DNA of 64,000 nucleotides. It comes from Pseudomonas sp. CROZ-RG-20F-R04-15 (lineage in GTDB: Bacteria > Pseudomonadota > Gammaproteobacteria > Pseudomonadales > Pseudomonadaceae). This document shows positions 44,894-52,692 of the stretch, one piece after another. Below the pieces are notes generated by a model, which was not told the DNA's origin, made no database searches, and saw only the letters and a list, made by a program, of their open reading frames with translations. The stretch covers positions 1 to 64,000 of the forward strand of contig NZ_JAKNQL010000021.1 of assembly GCF_022662375.1 (NCBI RefSeq), in the 5' to 3' direction. Both the position numbers and the translations under genes were made by a program. Each line of letters starts with the position of its first letter. The stretch's first letter is position 1.

Positions 44894-44999
44894 CAGCTAC
44901 AAGCTTCAAGCTACGGGCTGCAAGAAAAAAGCAGATGAACCCTGACCCATGGGCAACCGCTTCTTCTTGCAGCTCGCAGCTCACAACTTGAAGCTGCCC
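44894..44999. repeat. Imperfect inverted repeat between prkA and yeaH
   Basis: AGCTACAAGCTTCAAGCT...GGGCTGCAAGAA on the left matches the reverse complement of TTCTTGCAGCTCGCAGCT...CTTGAAGCT on the right. The arms are about 32 bp around a 40-bp loop. It could form a long stem in the operon mRNA. A related piece is at 27964-27990. Confidence 0.75.
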
Positions 45000-45011
45000 G
45001 GAGGGCCACGT

Positions 45012-46283
45012 ATGAGTTATGTGATCGACCGACGTCTGAATGGCAAGAACAAGAGCACGGTGAACCGCCAGCGTTTCCTGCGGCGTTACCGTGACCACAT
45101 CAAAAAGGCCGTCGAAGAGGCGGTCAGCCGCCGTTCCATTACCGATATGGAACACGGCGAACAGATCAGCATTCCCGGTCGCGACATCGACGAACCGGTG
45201 CTTCACCACGGCCGCGGCGGCAAGCAGACCGTGGTTCATCCTGGCAACAAGGAATTTACCGCTGGCGAACATATCGCACGGCCACCTGGAGGTGGCGGCG
45301 GACGCGGTCCGGGCAAAGCCGGAAACTCCGGCGAGGGCATGGACGAATTCGTCTTCCAGATCACTCAGGAAGAGTTCCTCGAATTCATGTTCGAAGATCT
45401 CGAACTGCCGAACCTGGTCAAACGCAACCTGAGCGGCACCGACACCTTCAAAACCGTACGCGCCGGGATCAGCAACGAGGGCAACCCGTCACGGATCAAC
45501 ATCATCCGCACCCTGCGCTCGGCCCACGCACGGCGCATCGCGCTGTCTGGCAGCAGTCGCGCGAAACTGCGTGAAGCCAAAGAAGAGCTTGAGCGACTGA
45601 GGCGCGAAGAGCCGGACAACTTCGGCGATATTCAGGATCTCGAGGCCGAAATCGAAAAACTTAGCGCGCGCATTCATCGCGTGCCGTTCCTCGATACATT
45701 CGACTTGAAGTACAACCTGCTGATCAAGCAGCCCAACCCCAGTTCAAAAGCGGTGATGTTCTGCTTGATGGACGTCTCCGGCTCCATGACCCAGGCGACC
45801 AAGGACATCGCCAAACGCTTTTTCATCCTCTTGTACCTGTTCCTGAAACGGAACTACGACAAGATCGACGTGGTGTTCATCCGCCACCACACCAGTGCCC
45901 GGGAAGTCGACGAAGAAGAGTTTTTCTATTCACGGGAAACCGGCGGCACCATCGTTTCCAGCGCCCTGAAACTGATGCAGGAGATCATGGCCGAGCGTTA
46001 CCCGAGCAACGAGTGGAACATCTACGCGGCGCAGGCTTCCGACGGCGACAACTGGAACGACGACTCGCCGATCTGCCGCGACATCCTGATCAACCAGATC
46101 ATGCCGTTTGTGCAGTACTACACTTACGTGGAGATCACCCCGCGCGAACATCAGGCCTTGTGGTACGAGTACGAACGCATCGCCGAAGCCTTCTCTGACA
46201 CTTTTGCCCAGCAGCAACTGGTCTCGGCCGGGGATATCTATCCGGTCTTCCGTGAACTCTTCCAGCGCAGGTTAGTGACATGA
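45012..46283 (+). CDS. yeaH: YeaH/DUF444 family protein
   Basis: Partner of PrkA with unknown biochemical role, 423 residues. The N-terminal half is charged and contains a Gly-rich linker (RPPGGGGGRGPG). The C-terminal half is a von Willebrand A-like domain with the metal-site MDVSGSM. ATG 45012 has GGAGG 7 nt upstream, so the 21 in-frame codons before it, which lie in the inverted repeat, are not coding. It overlaps spoVR by 4 bp. Confidence 0.92.
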   Translation: MSYVIDRRLNGKNKSTVNRQRFLRRYRDHIKKAVEEAVSRRSITDMEHGEQISIPGRDIDEPVLHHGRGGKQTVVHPGNKEFTAGEHIARPPGGGGGRGPGKAGNSGEGMDEFVFQITQEEFLEFMFEDLELPNLVKRNLSGTDTFKTVRAGISNEGNPSRINIIRTLRSAHARRIALSGSSRAKLREAKEELERLRREEPDNFGDIQDLEAEIEKLSARIHRVPFLDTFDLKYNLLIKQPNPSSKAVMFCLMDVSGSMTQATKDIAKRFFILLYLFLKRNYDKIDVVFIRHHTSAREVDEEEFFYSRETGGTIVSSALKLMQEIMAERYPSNEWNIYAAQASDGDNWNDDSPICRDILINQIMPFVQYYTYVEITPREHQALWYEYERIAEAFSDTFAQQQLVSAGDIYPVFRELFQRRLVT

Positions 46284-47842
46284 CCGCCAAAGAGCAGAAG
46301 CGCCAACCCATTTCCACCGGCTCCGAATGGACGTTCGAGCTGATCCAGACCTACGACCGCGAAATCGCCCGGATCGCGGCCCGCTATGCCCTGGATACCT
46401 ATCCCAACCAGATCGAAGTGATCACCGCCGAGCAAATGATGGATGCGTACGCCTCGGTGGGCATGCCACTGGGTTATCACCACTGGTCTTACGGCAAACA
46501 CTTCCTCAGCACCGAGAAATCCTACAGTCGTGGGCAGATGGGCCTGGCCTACGAAATTGTGATCAACTCCGATCCGTGCATTGCTTACCTGATGGAAGAG
46601 AACACCATCTGCATGCAGGCGCTGGTGGTGGCGCACGCGTGCTACGGCCACAACAGCTTCTTCAAGGGCAATTACCTGTTTCGTACCTGGACCGATGCCA
46701 GCTCAATCATCGATTATCTGGTGTTCGCCAAGCAGTACATCATGCAGTGCGAAGAACGCCACGGCATCGATGCGGTGGAAGACTTGCTCGACTCCTGCCA
46801 TGCCCTGATGAACTACGGCGTCGATCGCTACAAACGTCCTTATCCGATTTCCGCCGAAGAAGAACGCCGGCGGCAGAAAGATCGCGAAGAGCACATGCAA
46901 AAACAGATCAATGATCTGTGGCGCACCATCCCCAAAGGTGCGGACAAGTACAGCGACAGGGACAACGCACGCTTCCCCGCCGAGCCGCAGGAAAACATCC
47001 TGTACTTCATCGAGAAACACGCGCCGTTGCTGGAGCCGTGGCAACGCGAGATCGTGCGTATCGTGCGCAAGATCGCCCAGTATTTTTATCCGCAACGCCA
47101 GACCCAGGTCATGAACGAAGGCTGGGCAACGTTCTGGCACTACACGCTGATGAACGACCTGTACGACGAAGGCTTGGTCACCGACGGTTTCATGATGGAA
47201 TTTCTCACTTCGCACACTAGCGTGGTGTTCCAGCCGGGTTTCGACAGCCCCTATTACAACGGGATCAACCCTTATGCACTGGGCTTCGCCATGTACCGTG
47301 ACATTCGGCGCATGTGCGAAGAACCTACCGAGGAGGATCGTCACTGGTTCCCGGAAATCGCCGGAACCGACTGGCTGTCGACCATCAAGTTCGCCATGAG
47401 CAGCTTCAAGGATGAGAGCTTCATCCTGCAGTACCTGTCACCCAAGGTCATCCGTGATCTGAAGCTGTTCAGCATTATGGATGACGATCAGAAGGACGAC
47501 TTGCTGGTGCCGGCCATCCACGATGAACCCGGTTACCGGATCATCCGCGAAACTCTGGCCGCGCAGTACAACCTCGGTAACCGCGAACCGAACGTACAGA
47601 TCTACAGCATCGATCGGCGCGGCGATCGCTCGCTGACCTTGCGTCACCAGCAACATGATCGCAAACCCCTGGGCGATTCCACTGACGAGGTGCTTAAACA
47701 TTTGCATCGCTTGTGGGGCTTCGATATCCACCTGGAAACCCTGCAAGGCGACCAGATCATGAAAACCCATCACGTTCCGCCACGCAGTGAACACAGCGAA
47801 GGGGATTACGGCCGGCTCGACCTCGCCGTCATTCATCTTTGA
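46280..47842 (+). CDS. SpoVR family protein
   Basis: Conserved soluble protein of 520 residues (YcgB in E. coli), found with PrkA and YeaH and needed for spore cortex formation in Bacillus. Its biochemical activity is not established. Family features include the N-terminal segment ending GYHHWSYGKHF and many conserved aromatic residues and histidines (MNEGWATFWHYTLMNDLYDE). It overlaps yeaH by 4 bp and completes the three-gene operon. Confidence 0.92.
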   Translation: MTAKEQKRQPISTGSEWTFELIQTYDREIARIAARYALDTYPNQIEVITAEQMMDAYASVGMPLGYHHWSYGKHFLSTEKSYSRGQMGLAYEIVINSDPCIAYLMEENTICMQALVVAHACYGHNSFFKGNYLFRTWTDASSIIDYLVFAKQYIMQCEERHGIDAVEDLLDSCHALMNYGVDRYKRPYPISAEEERRRQKDREEHMQKQINDLWRTIPKGADKYSDRDNARFPAEPQENILYFIEKHAPLLEPWQREIVRIVRKIAQYFYPQRQTQVMNEGWATFWHYTLMNDLYDEGLVTDGFMMEFLTSHTSVVFQPGFDSPYYNGINPYALGFAMYRDIRRMCEEPTEEDRHWFPEIAGTDWLSTIKFAMSSFKDESFILQYLSPKVIRDLKLFSIMDDDQKDDLLVPAIHDEPGYRIIRETLAAQYNLGNREPNVQIYSIDRRGDRSLTLRHQQHDRKPLGDSTDEVLKHLHRLWGFDIHLETLQGDQIMKTHHVPPRSEHSEGDYGRLDLAVIHL

Positions 47843-47905
47843 AACGGTTCCGGCCTCCGAAAGTCCGACGCAAGAGTTATCCTGTCGGGCTAACGGAGGT
47901 TTTTT

Positions 47906-49135
47906 ATGCAGATTTTCAAGGTTGGCGGTGCCGTACGTGATCGCTTGCTGGGCAAACCGGTTACTGACATCGATTGGGTGGTGGTCGGCGCTACCACGGA
48001 AGAAATGCTCGCCCAGGGCTATCGCCCGGTCGGCGCGGACTTCCCGGTATTTCTTCATCCGAAAAGCGGCGAGGAATATGCCCTCGCCCGCACCGAACGC
48101 AAAAGCGGACGCGGTTATGGCGGTTTCACTTTTCACGCCAGCCCCGAGGTAACGCTTGAAGAGGACCTGATTCGCCGCGACCTGACCATCAATGCCATGG
48201 CCGAAGACGATCAACAAAATCTGACTGATCCATACCATGGCCAGCGCGATCTTGAAGATCGAATCCTGCGCCACGTTTCTCCGGCGTTCGCCGAAGATCC
48301 TCTCCGTGTTCTGCGTGTTGCCCGCTTCGCCGCGCGTTATGCCGGGCTCGGTTTCACGGTCGCGCCCGAAACCCTGGAACTGATGCGTCAGCTCAGCGAG
48401 TCCGGTGAACTGGAAGCGCTGACCGCCGAACGCAGCTGGAAAGAAATCTCCCGCGCGCTGATGGAAGATCAGCCAGAGGTATTCATTCAGGTGCTGCGCG
48501 ACTGCGGTGCGCTAAAAGTACTGATGCCGGAAGTCGATGCGCTTTTTGGTGTGCCGCAACCGGAAGCGCATCACCCGGAAATCGATACCGGCCTGCACAC
48601 ACTCAGCGTGCTGGAGCAGTCAGCGCTGCACAAACAACCGCTGACCGTGCGCTGGGCTTGTCTGCTGCATGACCTCGGCAAAGGCCTGACACCGGAAGAG
48701 GAATGGCCACGGCATATCGCCCACGAGCACACCGGGCTGAAGCTGATCAAAGCGGTCAATGAACGCTTCAAGGCGCCGAAGGACTGCCAGGAGTTGGCGC
48801 TGCTGGTTGGCAAGTACCACACCCATGGACACAGGGCGCTGGAGCTGAAAGCTTCGACATTGCTGGAGCTGCTGCAGAGTTTTGACGTGTATCGCCGACC
48901 GCAGCGCTTCGAAGAATTTATTGTCGCGTGCGAGATGGATGCCAGGGGCCGCAAAGGGCTGGAGCAGAGAAATTATCCACAGGCGGATTACTTGCGAGGC
49001 GCCGCCAGGGTTGCGCGGGAAGTTGCGGTGCAGCCGTTGCTGGAGAAGGGATTCAAAGGGCCTGAGCTTGGCGAAGCGCTAAAGCGTGAACGGCTCAAGG
49101 CGTTGAAAGCCTACAAAGAGGCGGCGTCAGCCTGA
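47906..49135 (+). CDS. cca: CCA-adding tRNA nucleotidyltransferase
   Basis: Adds or repairs the 3' CCA of tRNAs. The 409-residue class II enzyme has the nucleotidyltransferase motif KVGGAVRDRLLGKPVTDIDWV, the RRDLTINAMA segment, and a C-terminal HD phosphohydrolase domain with CLLHDLGKG and HEHTG. Length matches the E. coli type. It stands 63 bp after the SpoVR gene and could be read through from it. Confidence 0.95.
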   Translation: MQIFKVGGAVRDRLLGKPVTDIDWVVVGATTEEMLAQGYRPVGADFPVFLHPKSGEEYALARTERKSGRGYGGFTFHASPEVTLEEDLIRRDLTINAMAEDDQQNLTDPYHGQRDLEDRILRHVSPAFAEDPLRVLRVARFAARYAGLGFTVAPETLELMRQLSESGELEALTAERSWKEISRALMEDQPEVFIQVLRDCGALKVLMPEVDALFGVPQPEAHHPEIDTGLHTLSVLEQSALHKQPLTVRWACLLHDLGKGLTPEEEWPRHIAHEHTGLKLIKAVNERFKAPKDCQELALLVGKYHTHGHRALELKASTLLELLQSFDVYRRPQRFEEFIVACEMDARGRKGLEQRNYPQADYLRGAARVAREVAVQPLLEKGFKGPELGEALKRERLKALKAYKEAASA

Positions 49136-49155
49136 AAAGCTTAGTCTGATCGCCG

Positions 49156-49227
49156 CCCGGAGCAGGCTCGCTCCCACATTTTGGAATGCACTCCCCTGTG
49201 GGAGCGAGCCTGCTCGCGAAGGCGTCA
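49156..49227. repeat. Compact REPIN between cca and folK
   Basis: Inverted REP pair with about 25 bp between. The left copy has lost the outer CGCGA end (CCCGGAGCAGG), so the pairing is uneven. Confidence 0.85.
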
Positions 49228-49233
49228 ATCAAT

Positions 49234-49752
49234 TCAACACAAATCCGACGGCGTGAGCTGCTGCCCGCGCCACTCAAACCCGACTGGCGCCAGCACCTGG
49301 TCAATCTGCGCTTCAGCCCACAACGTCGCAAAGCTTTTGCCCACCCCCGGATGCACGCGATCCGGCGCAATCAGCGACAGCGGCCACAGCACAAAAGCAT
49401 TTTTAAGAATCTCGGCGCGCGGCAACACCAGGCCGTCAAAATTGCCCACCAGATCGCCGTACAACAGCACGTCGATATCCAGCGGCAAGCCCTTGCGATC
49501 CGGTGCGTAACGACCGTTATCAGCCTCGATGAATTTCAAGCGTCGATCCAGTTCCATCAATGGCAGGTCGGTATACGCCGACACCACGAAATTGAAAAAC
49601 GGCCCGCTCTTTATGCCCACTGGCTGGCTCTCGAACACCGCCGAACAGCGGATATCCACCAGAAACGTCGCCAATGCGTCGAGACCAGCGCGCAAATGGG
49701 CTTCGCGCTCGATATTGCTACCGAGCCCGAGGTATACCTGAGTCAGCGACAT
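49234..49752 (-). CDS. folK: 6-hydroxymethyl-dihydropterin pyrophosphokinase
   Basis: Folate pathway enzyme that pyrophosphorylates hydroxymethyl-dihydropterin. The 172-residue protein has YLGLGSNIEREAHL at the N-terminus, the VFESQPVG and FFNFVV segments, and the HPPK signature DRKGLPLDIDVLLYGD. ATG 49752 is the family start; 26 upstream codons are rejected. It overlaps folB by 10 bp. Confidence 0.95.
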   Translation of the reverse strand: MSLTQVYLGLGSNIEREAHLRAGLDALATFLVDIRCSAVFESQPVGIKSGPFFNFVVSAYTDLPLMELDRRLKFIEADNGRYAPDRKGLPLDIDVLLYGDLVGNFDGLVLPRAEILKNAFVLWPLSLIAPDRVHPGVGKSFATLWAEAQIDQVLAPVGFEWRGQQLTPSDLC

Positions 49753-50099
49753 CCGCGCTCGATCTCCACACCCACGCCGCCCTTGGCCGCTGGCACCGCA
49801 CCAGGCTTGGTCAGCTTCAGCCGCACCCAAGTGATGTTGAATTCGCTCATCAGCACTTCGACCAGACGCTCAGCAAAGGTCTCGACCAGTTGAAACTGCG
49901 CCTGCTCGGCAAAGTCCTGGATTCGCGTGGATACGCTGGCATAGTCGAGCGCCAGGGTCAGGTCGTCACCGGCAGCGGCCGGGCGATTGTCCCAGGCGAA
50001 GCTCAGATCAAGTCGCAGGCACTGTCGGATGCCGCGCTCCCAGTCGTAGGCACCGATCACGGTGTCGACTTCCAGGCCCTCGATAAACACTCTGTCCAA
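49743..50099 (-). CDS. folB: Dihydroneopterin aldolase
   Basis: Folate pathway enzyme that cleaves dihydroneopterin, just before FolK. The 118-residue protein has DRVFIEGLEVDTVIGAYDWE and the C-terminal KLTKPGAVPAAKGGVGVEIER, typical of FolB. The start is taken as TTG 50099 with GGAG 8 nt upstream, since homologues begin MDRVFIEGL. Read together with folK in one overlapping unit. Confidence 0.93.
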   Translation of the reverse strand: MDRVFIEGLEVDTVIGAYDWERGIRQCLRLDLSFAWDNRPAAAGDDLTLALDYASVSTRIQDFAEQAQFQLVETFAERLVEVLMSEFNITWVRLKLTKPGAVPAAKGGVGVEIERGCR

Positions 50100-50173
50100 G
50101 CACTTCTCTCCACTGCACGACAAGGGCGCAATGCGCCGTTAGAATCAGGGCGTCCTCGCCCGGAATAGTTAGC

Positions 50174-50743
50174 ATGTTTTGGTTACTGGCGACTTTCGCC
50201 TACCTGCTCGGCTCGCTGTCCTTCGCCATTTTGCTCAGCCGCCTGACCGGAAATCCGGACCCGCGAATGAGTGGCTCGGGCAATGCCGGCGCCACCAACA
50301 TGCTGCGCCTGGCAGGTCGCAAACTGGCGATCCTGACCCTGCTCGGTGATCTGTGCAAAGGCCTGGTGCCGGTGCTGATCGCCTCGGCAGCGGGCCTTTC
50401 GCTGCAGGATCAGGCGTGGATTGGCGTGTGCGCCGTGATCGGTCACCTGTTCCCGCTGTACTTTCGCTTTCGCGGCGGCAAAGGTGTCGCCACCGCTGCC
50501 GGCATGCTGCTGGGCCTGTATCCGCCTGCAGCACTGTTGGCAGTATGCGCCTGGCTGCTGACGTTCTACCTGACCCGCACCAGCTCGCTCGCGGCACTGA
50601 TCGCCACGCCGCTGACCCTGCCGCTGCTGGCCTGGCAGGAACCGGAAGCGCTGTTGCCGATGAGTGCGCTGACACTGCTTATCGTCTGGCGCCACCGCGG
50701 CAATCTACGCGACCTGTTTGCCGGGCGCGAACGGCATTTTTAA
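50174..50743 (+). CDS. plsY: Acyl-phosphate glycerol-3-phosphate acyltransferase PlsY
   Basis: Inner-membrane first acyltransferase of phospholipid synthesis, using acyl-phosphate. The 189-residue protein has five or so helices and the three family motifs, here seen as SGSGNAGATNMLR, the FRGGKGVATAAGM loop and a late basic segment. It is divergent from folB and convergent with tsaD. Confidence 0.94.
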   Translation: MFWLLATFAYLLGSLSFAILLSRLTGNPDPRMSGSGNAGATNMLRLAGRKLAILTLLGDLCKGLVPVLIASAAGLSLQDQAWIGVCAVIGHLFPLYFRFRGGKGVATAAGMLLGLYPPAALLAVCAWLLTFYLTRTSSLAALIATPLTLPLLAWQEPEALLPMSALTLLIVWRHRGNLRDLFAGRERHF

Positions 50744-50766
50744 ATACCGTCCATGAGCGCCGCTCA

Positions 50767-51792
50767 TCACAGCGCCGACAACTGCTCCATCGGCCAGCGC
50801 GCCTGCACGCTGATGGCCAGACTTTCCTGCTGACCGGCCTGCAAGCGCTGGCAACCGGCAAACGCGATCATCGCGCCATTGTCGGTGCAGAATTCGGGAC
50901 GGGCGTAGAACACATCACCCTTCATGTCGCCGAGCATCTTTTCCAGCGAAACACGCAGAGCCTTGTTGGCACTGACGCCACCCGCGATCACCAGACGCTT
51001 CATGCCGGCCTGTTTCAGGGCGCGCTTGCACTTGATGGTCAAAGTCTCCACCACGGCCTGCTGGAACGCCAGCGCGATGTCGCAACGGGCTTGCTCGTTG
51101 TCGTCCCCGGCGCTGACGCACTGTTGCCAGGCGTTGAGCGCAGAGGTTTTCAGACCACTGAAGCTGAATTGCAGACCCGGGCGATCGCACATCGGACGCG
51201 GGAAGGTGAAACGTCCTGCAACGCCCTTCTCTGCCAACTTGGCGATTTCCGGTCCACCCGGGTAATTGAGGCCCATCATCTTCGCGGTCTTGTCGAAGGC
51301 TTCGCCGGCGGCATCGTCGAGCGTCTCGCCGAGCAGACTGTATTGGCCGATGCCATCGACCTGAACCAGCTGCGTATGACCACCGGAGACCAACAAAGCG
51401 ACGAACGGGAATTCCGGCGGTTTTGACTCGAGCATCGGCGCCAGCAAGTGGCCTTCCATGTGATGCACACCGAGTGCCGGAATGCCCCAGGCAAACGCCA
51501 GTGCCTGAGCGCAGGAAGCACCCACAAGCAAAGCGCCAACCAGGCCAGGACCCGCGGTGTAGGCGATCGCATCGATCTCGGTCGGCACGCAGTCGGCTTC
51601 GGCCAACACCTGACGGATCAAGGGCAGCATGCGTTTGACATGGTCACGCGAGGCCAACTCCGGCACCACACCGCCATAGGCGCGGTGCAGGTCGATCTGG
51701 CTGAACAGGGCGTCGGCCAGCAGACCGCGTTCACTGTCATATAATGCGACGCCGGTTTCGTCGCAGGAGGTTTCTAATCCCAGTACTAGCAT
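50767..51792 (-). CDS. tsaD: tRNA threonylcarbamoyladenosine transferase TsaD
   Basis: Forms t6A37 in ANN-decoding tRNAs with TsaB and TsaE. The 341-residue ASKHA protein starts MLVLGLETSCDETGVALYD, has the metal ligands in GVHHMEGHLLAP and the C-terminal CTDNGAMIAFAG. It is divergent from rpsU, an arrangement seen in many gammaproteobacteria. Confidence 0.96.
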   Translation of the reverse strand: MLVLGLETSCDETGVALYDSERGLLADALFSQIDLHRAYGGVVPELASRDHVKRMLPLIRQVLAEADCVPTEIDAIAYTAGPGLVGALLVGASCAQALAFAWGIPALGVHHMEGHLLAPMLESKPPEFPFVALLVSGGHTQLVQVDGIGQYSLLGETLDDAAGEAFDKTAKMMGLNYPGGPEIAKLAEKGVAGRFTFPRPMCDRPGLQFSFSGLKTSALNAWQQCVSAGDDNEQARCDIALAFQQAVVETLTIKCKRALKQAGMKRLVIAGGVSANKALRVSLEKMLGDMKGDVFYARPEFCTDNGAMIAFAGCQRLQAGQQESLAISVQARWPMEQLSAL

Positions 51793-51879
51793 GGGTTTGC
51801 GCCTTGTTTAGGCTGACTTCGAAGGCGCGCATAATAGTCGCCGCGTGATGCCCCGACCAGCGGTTTTCGATCAGAGGCT

Positions 51880-51908
51880 TTGCATTCCGAGCGATGAGGG
51901 GTTAACAT
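51880..51908 (+). promoter_or_regulatory. Possible rpsU promoter
   Basis: TTGCAT (51880-51885) and TAACAT (51903-51908) are separated by 17 nt, about 84 nt before the rpsU start. Both hexamers are partial matches to sigma-70 consensus. Confidence 0.4.
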
Positions 51909-51991
51909 CCGCAACCCTTAAAAACCGACGTCTTCAAGTGCTCTTTTGCCGCGAGGATGTTGACCCCGGTAATGAATGAAGGTAGCTCTGG

Positions 51992-52207
51992 ATGCCAGCC
52001 GTCAAAGTTAAAGAGAACGAACCCTTCGACGTAGCTCTGCGTCGTTTCAAGCGCTCCTGCGAAAAAGCCGGTGTACTGGCTGAAGTTCGTAGCCGCGAAT
52101 TTTACGAGAAGCCAACTTCTGAGCGTAAGCGCAAAGCAGCAGCCGCTGTTAAGCGTCACGCCAAGAAAGTTCAGCGCGAACAGCGCCGCGCCGTTCGTCT
52201 GTACTAA
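51992..52207 (+). CDS. rpsU: 30S ribosomal protein S21
   Basis: Small basic ribosomal protein of 71 residues, [20 protein letters not shown] at the start and a Lys/Arg-rich C-terminus. It opens the macromolecular synthesis group rpsU-dnaG-rpoD, linking translation, replication and transcription. An unusual 485-bp gap separates it from dnaG. Confidence 0.97.
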
Positions 52208-52447
52208 TACACAGACGTTCGTAGCAAGCTTCTTGCCTAAGCCCGGCTCTCAGCCGGGCTAATGGCATTTGCGTAAAACGCTTGATGCTTCACCGTCGAA
52301 GCCGCACACGCGACCGAGACAAATCTGCTTCACGCGTCAGACCTGGCTCTTTTGCCAGCGGTGCACGTCTTTTCTGACGAGCCTTTCAAGGCTACTGACG
52401 AGCACACCCACTGATTCCTCTCACGACGATCAGCCCAAGGCACCTGC

Positions 52448-52534
52448 ATGCGTGCCCGCTTTATTGAGCTATCCGAGGCCCTCAACCGGCCGCCAGCGGA
52501 TTCAGCGCAACACTTTCAAATAGTCGAAGACTGA
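52448..52534 (+). CDS. Possible small protein, 28 codons
   Basis: An open frame of 28 codons from ATG 52448, starting MRARFIELSEALNRPP, no recognised family. Its stop shares bases with the start of a second frame (TGATG). A clear Shine-Dalgarno sequence was not seen. It may be spurious. Confidence 0.25.
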   Translation: MRARFIELSEALNRPPADSAQHFQIVED

Positions 52535-52632
52535 TGAGTACTAACGTCAGTGGATTTTCGGCAGATACACTTCCCGACAGCGATTACGCAGACGACACCG
52601 GTCGAGCCGCATATTTTGCGTGCCTACAGTAA
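52534..52632 (+). CDS. Possible small protein, 32 codons, coupled to the previous frame
   Basis: An open frame starting MSTNVSGFSADTLPD and ending FACLQ, acidic in the middle, no recognised family. It ends 60 bp before the dnaG start. The coupling to the previous frame is suggestive, but chance is likely for such short frames. Confidence 0.22.
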   Translation: MSTNVSGFSADTLPDSDYADDTGRAAYFACLQ

Positions 52633-52692
52633 CGACCCGCGTCCGAATGCCCTTCGTATCGGACCATTTACAGCGCAGACGATGAGAACGCC

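Larger units (their letters stand above)
52208..52692. other. Gap between rpsU and dnaG
   Basis: No gene of known family was found in these 485 bp. An AGCCCGGCT-CTC-AGCCGGGCT hairpin (52240-52260) lies 33 bp past rpsU but lacks a T-run. An AGCCTTTCAAGGCT palindrome is at 52380-52393. Two coupled short open frames, 52448-52534 (28 codons) and 52534-52632 (32 codons), are the only candidates for small genes. In P. aeruginosa a YqeY-type gene sits in this place, and no remnant is seen here. Confidence 0.6.

Noticed and set aside
42969..47842. prkA-yeaH-spoVR as a new defence or signalling system
   Set aside because: It is a well-known conserved stress module in proteobacteria, although its biochemistry is not solved.
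52208..52692. YqeY-type gene between rpsU and dnaG
   Set aside because: No frame with that family's sequence is present. From memory P. putida also lacks it here, so its absence is ordinary.
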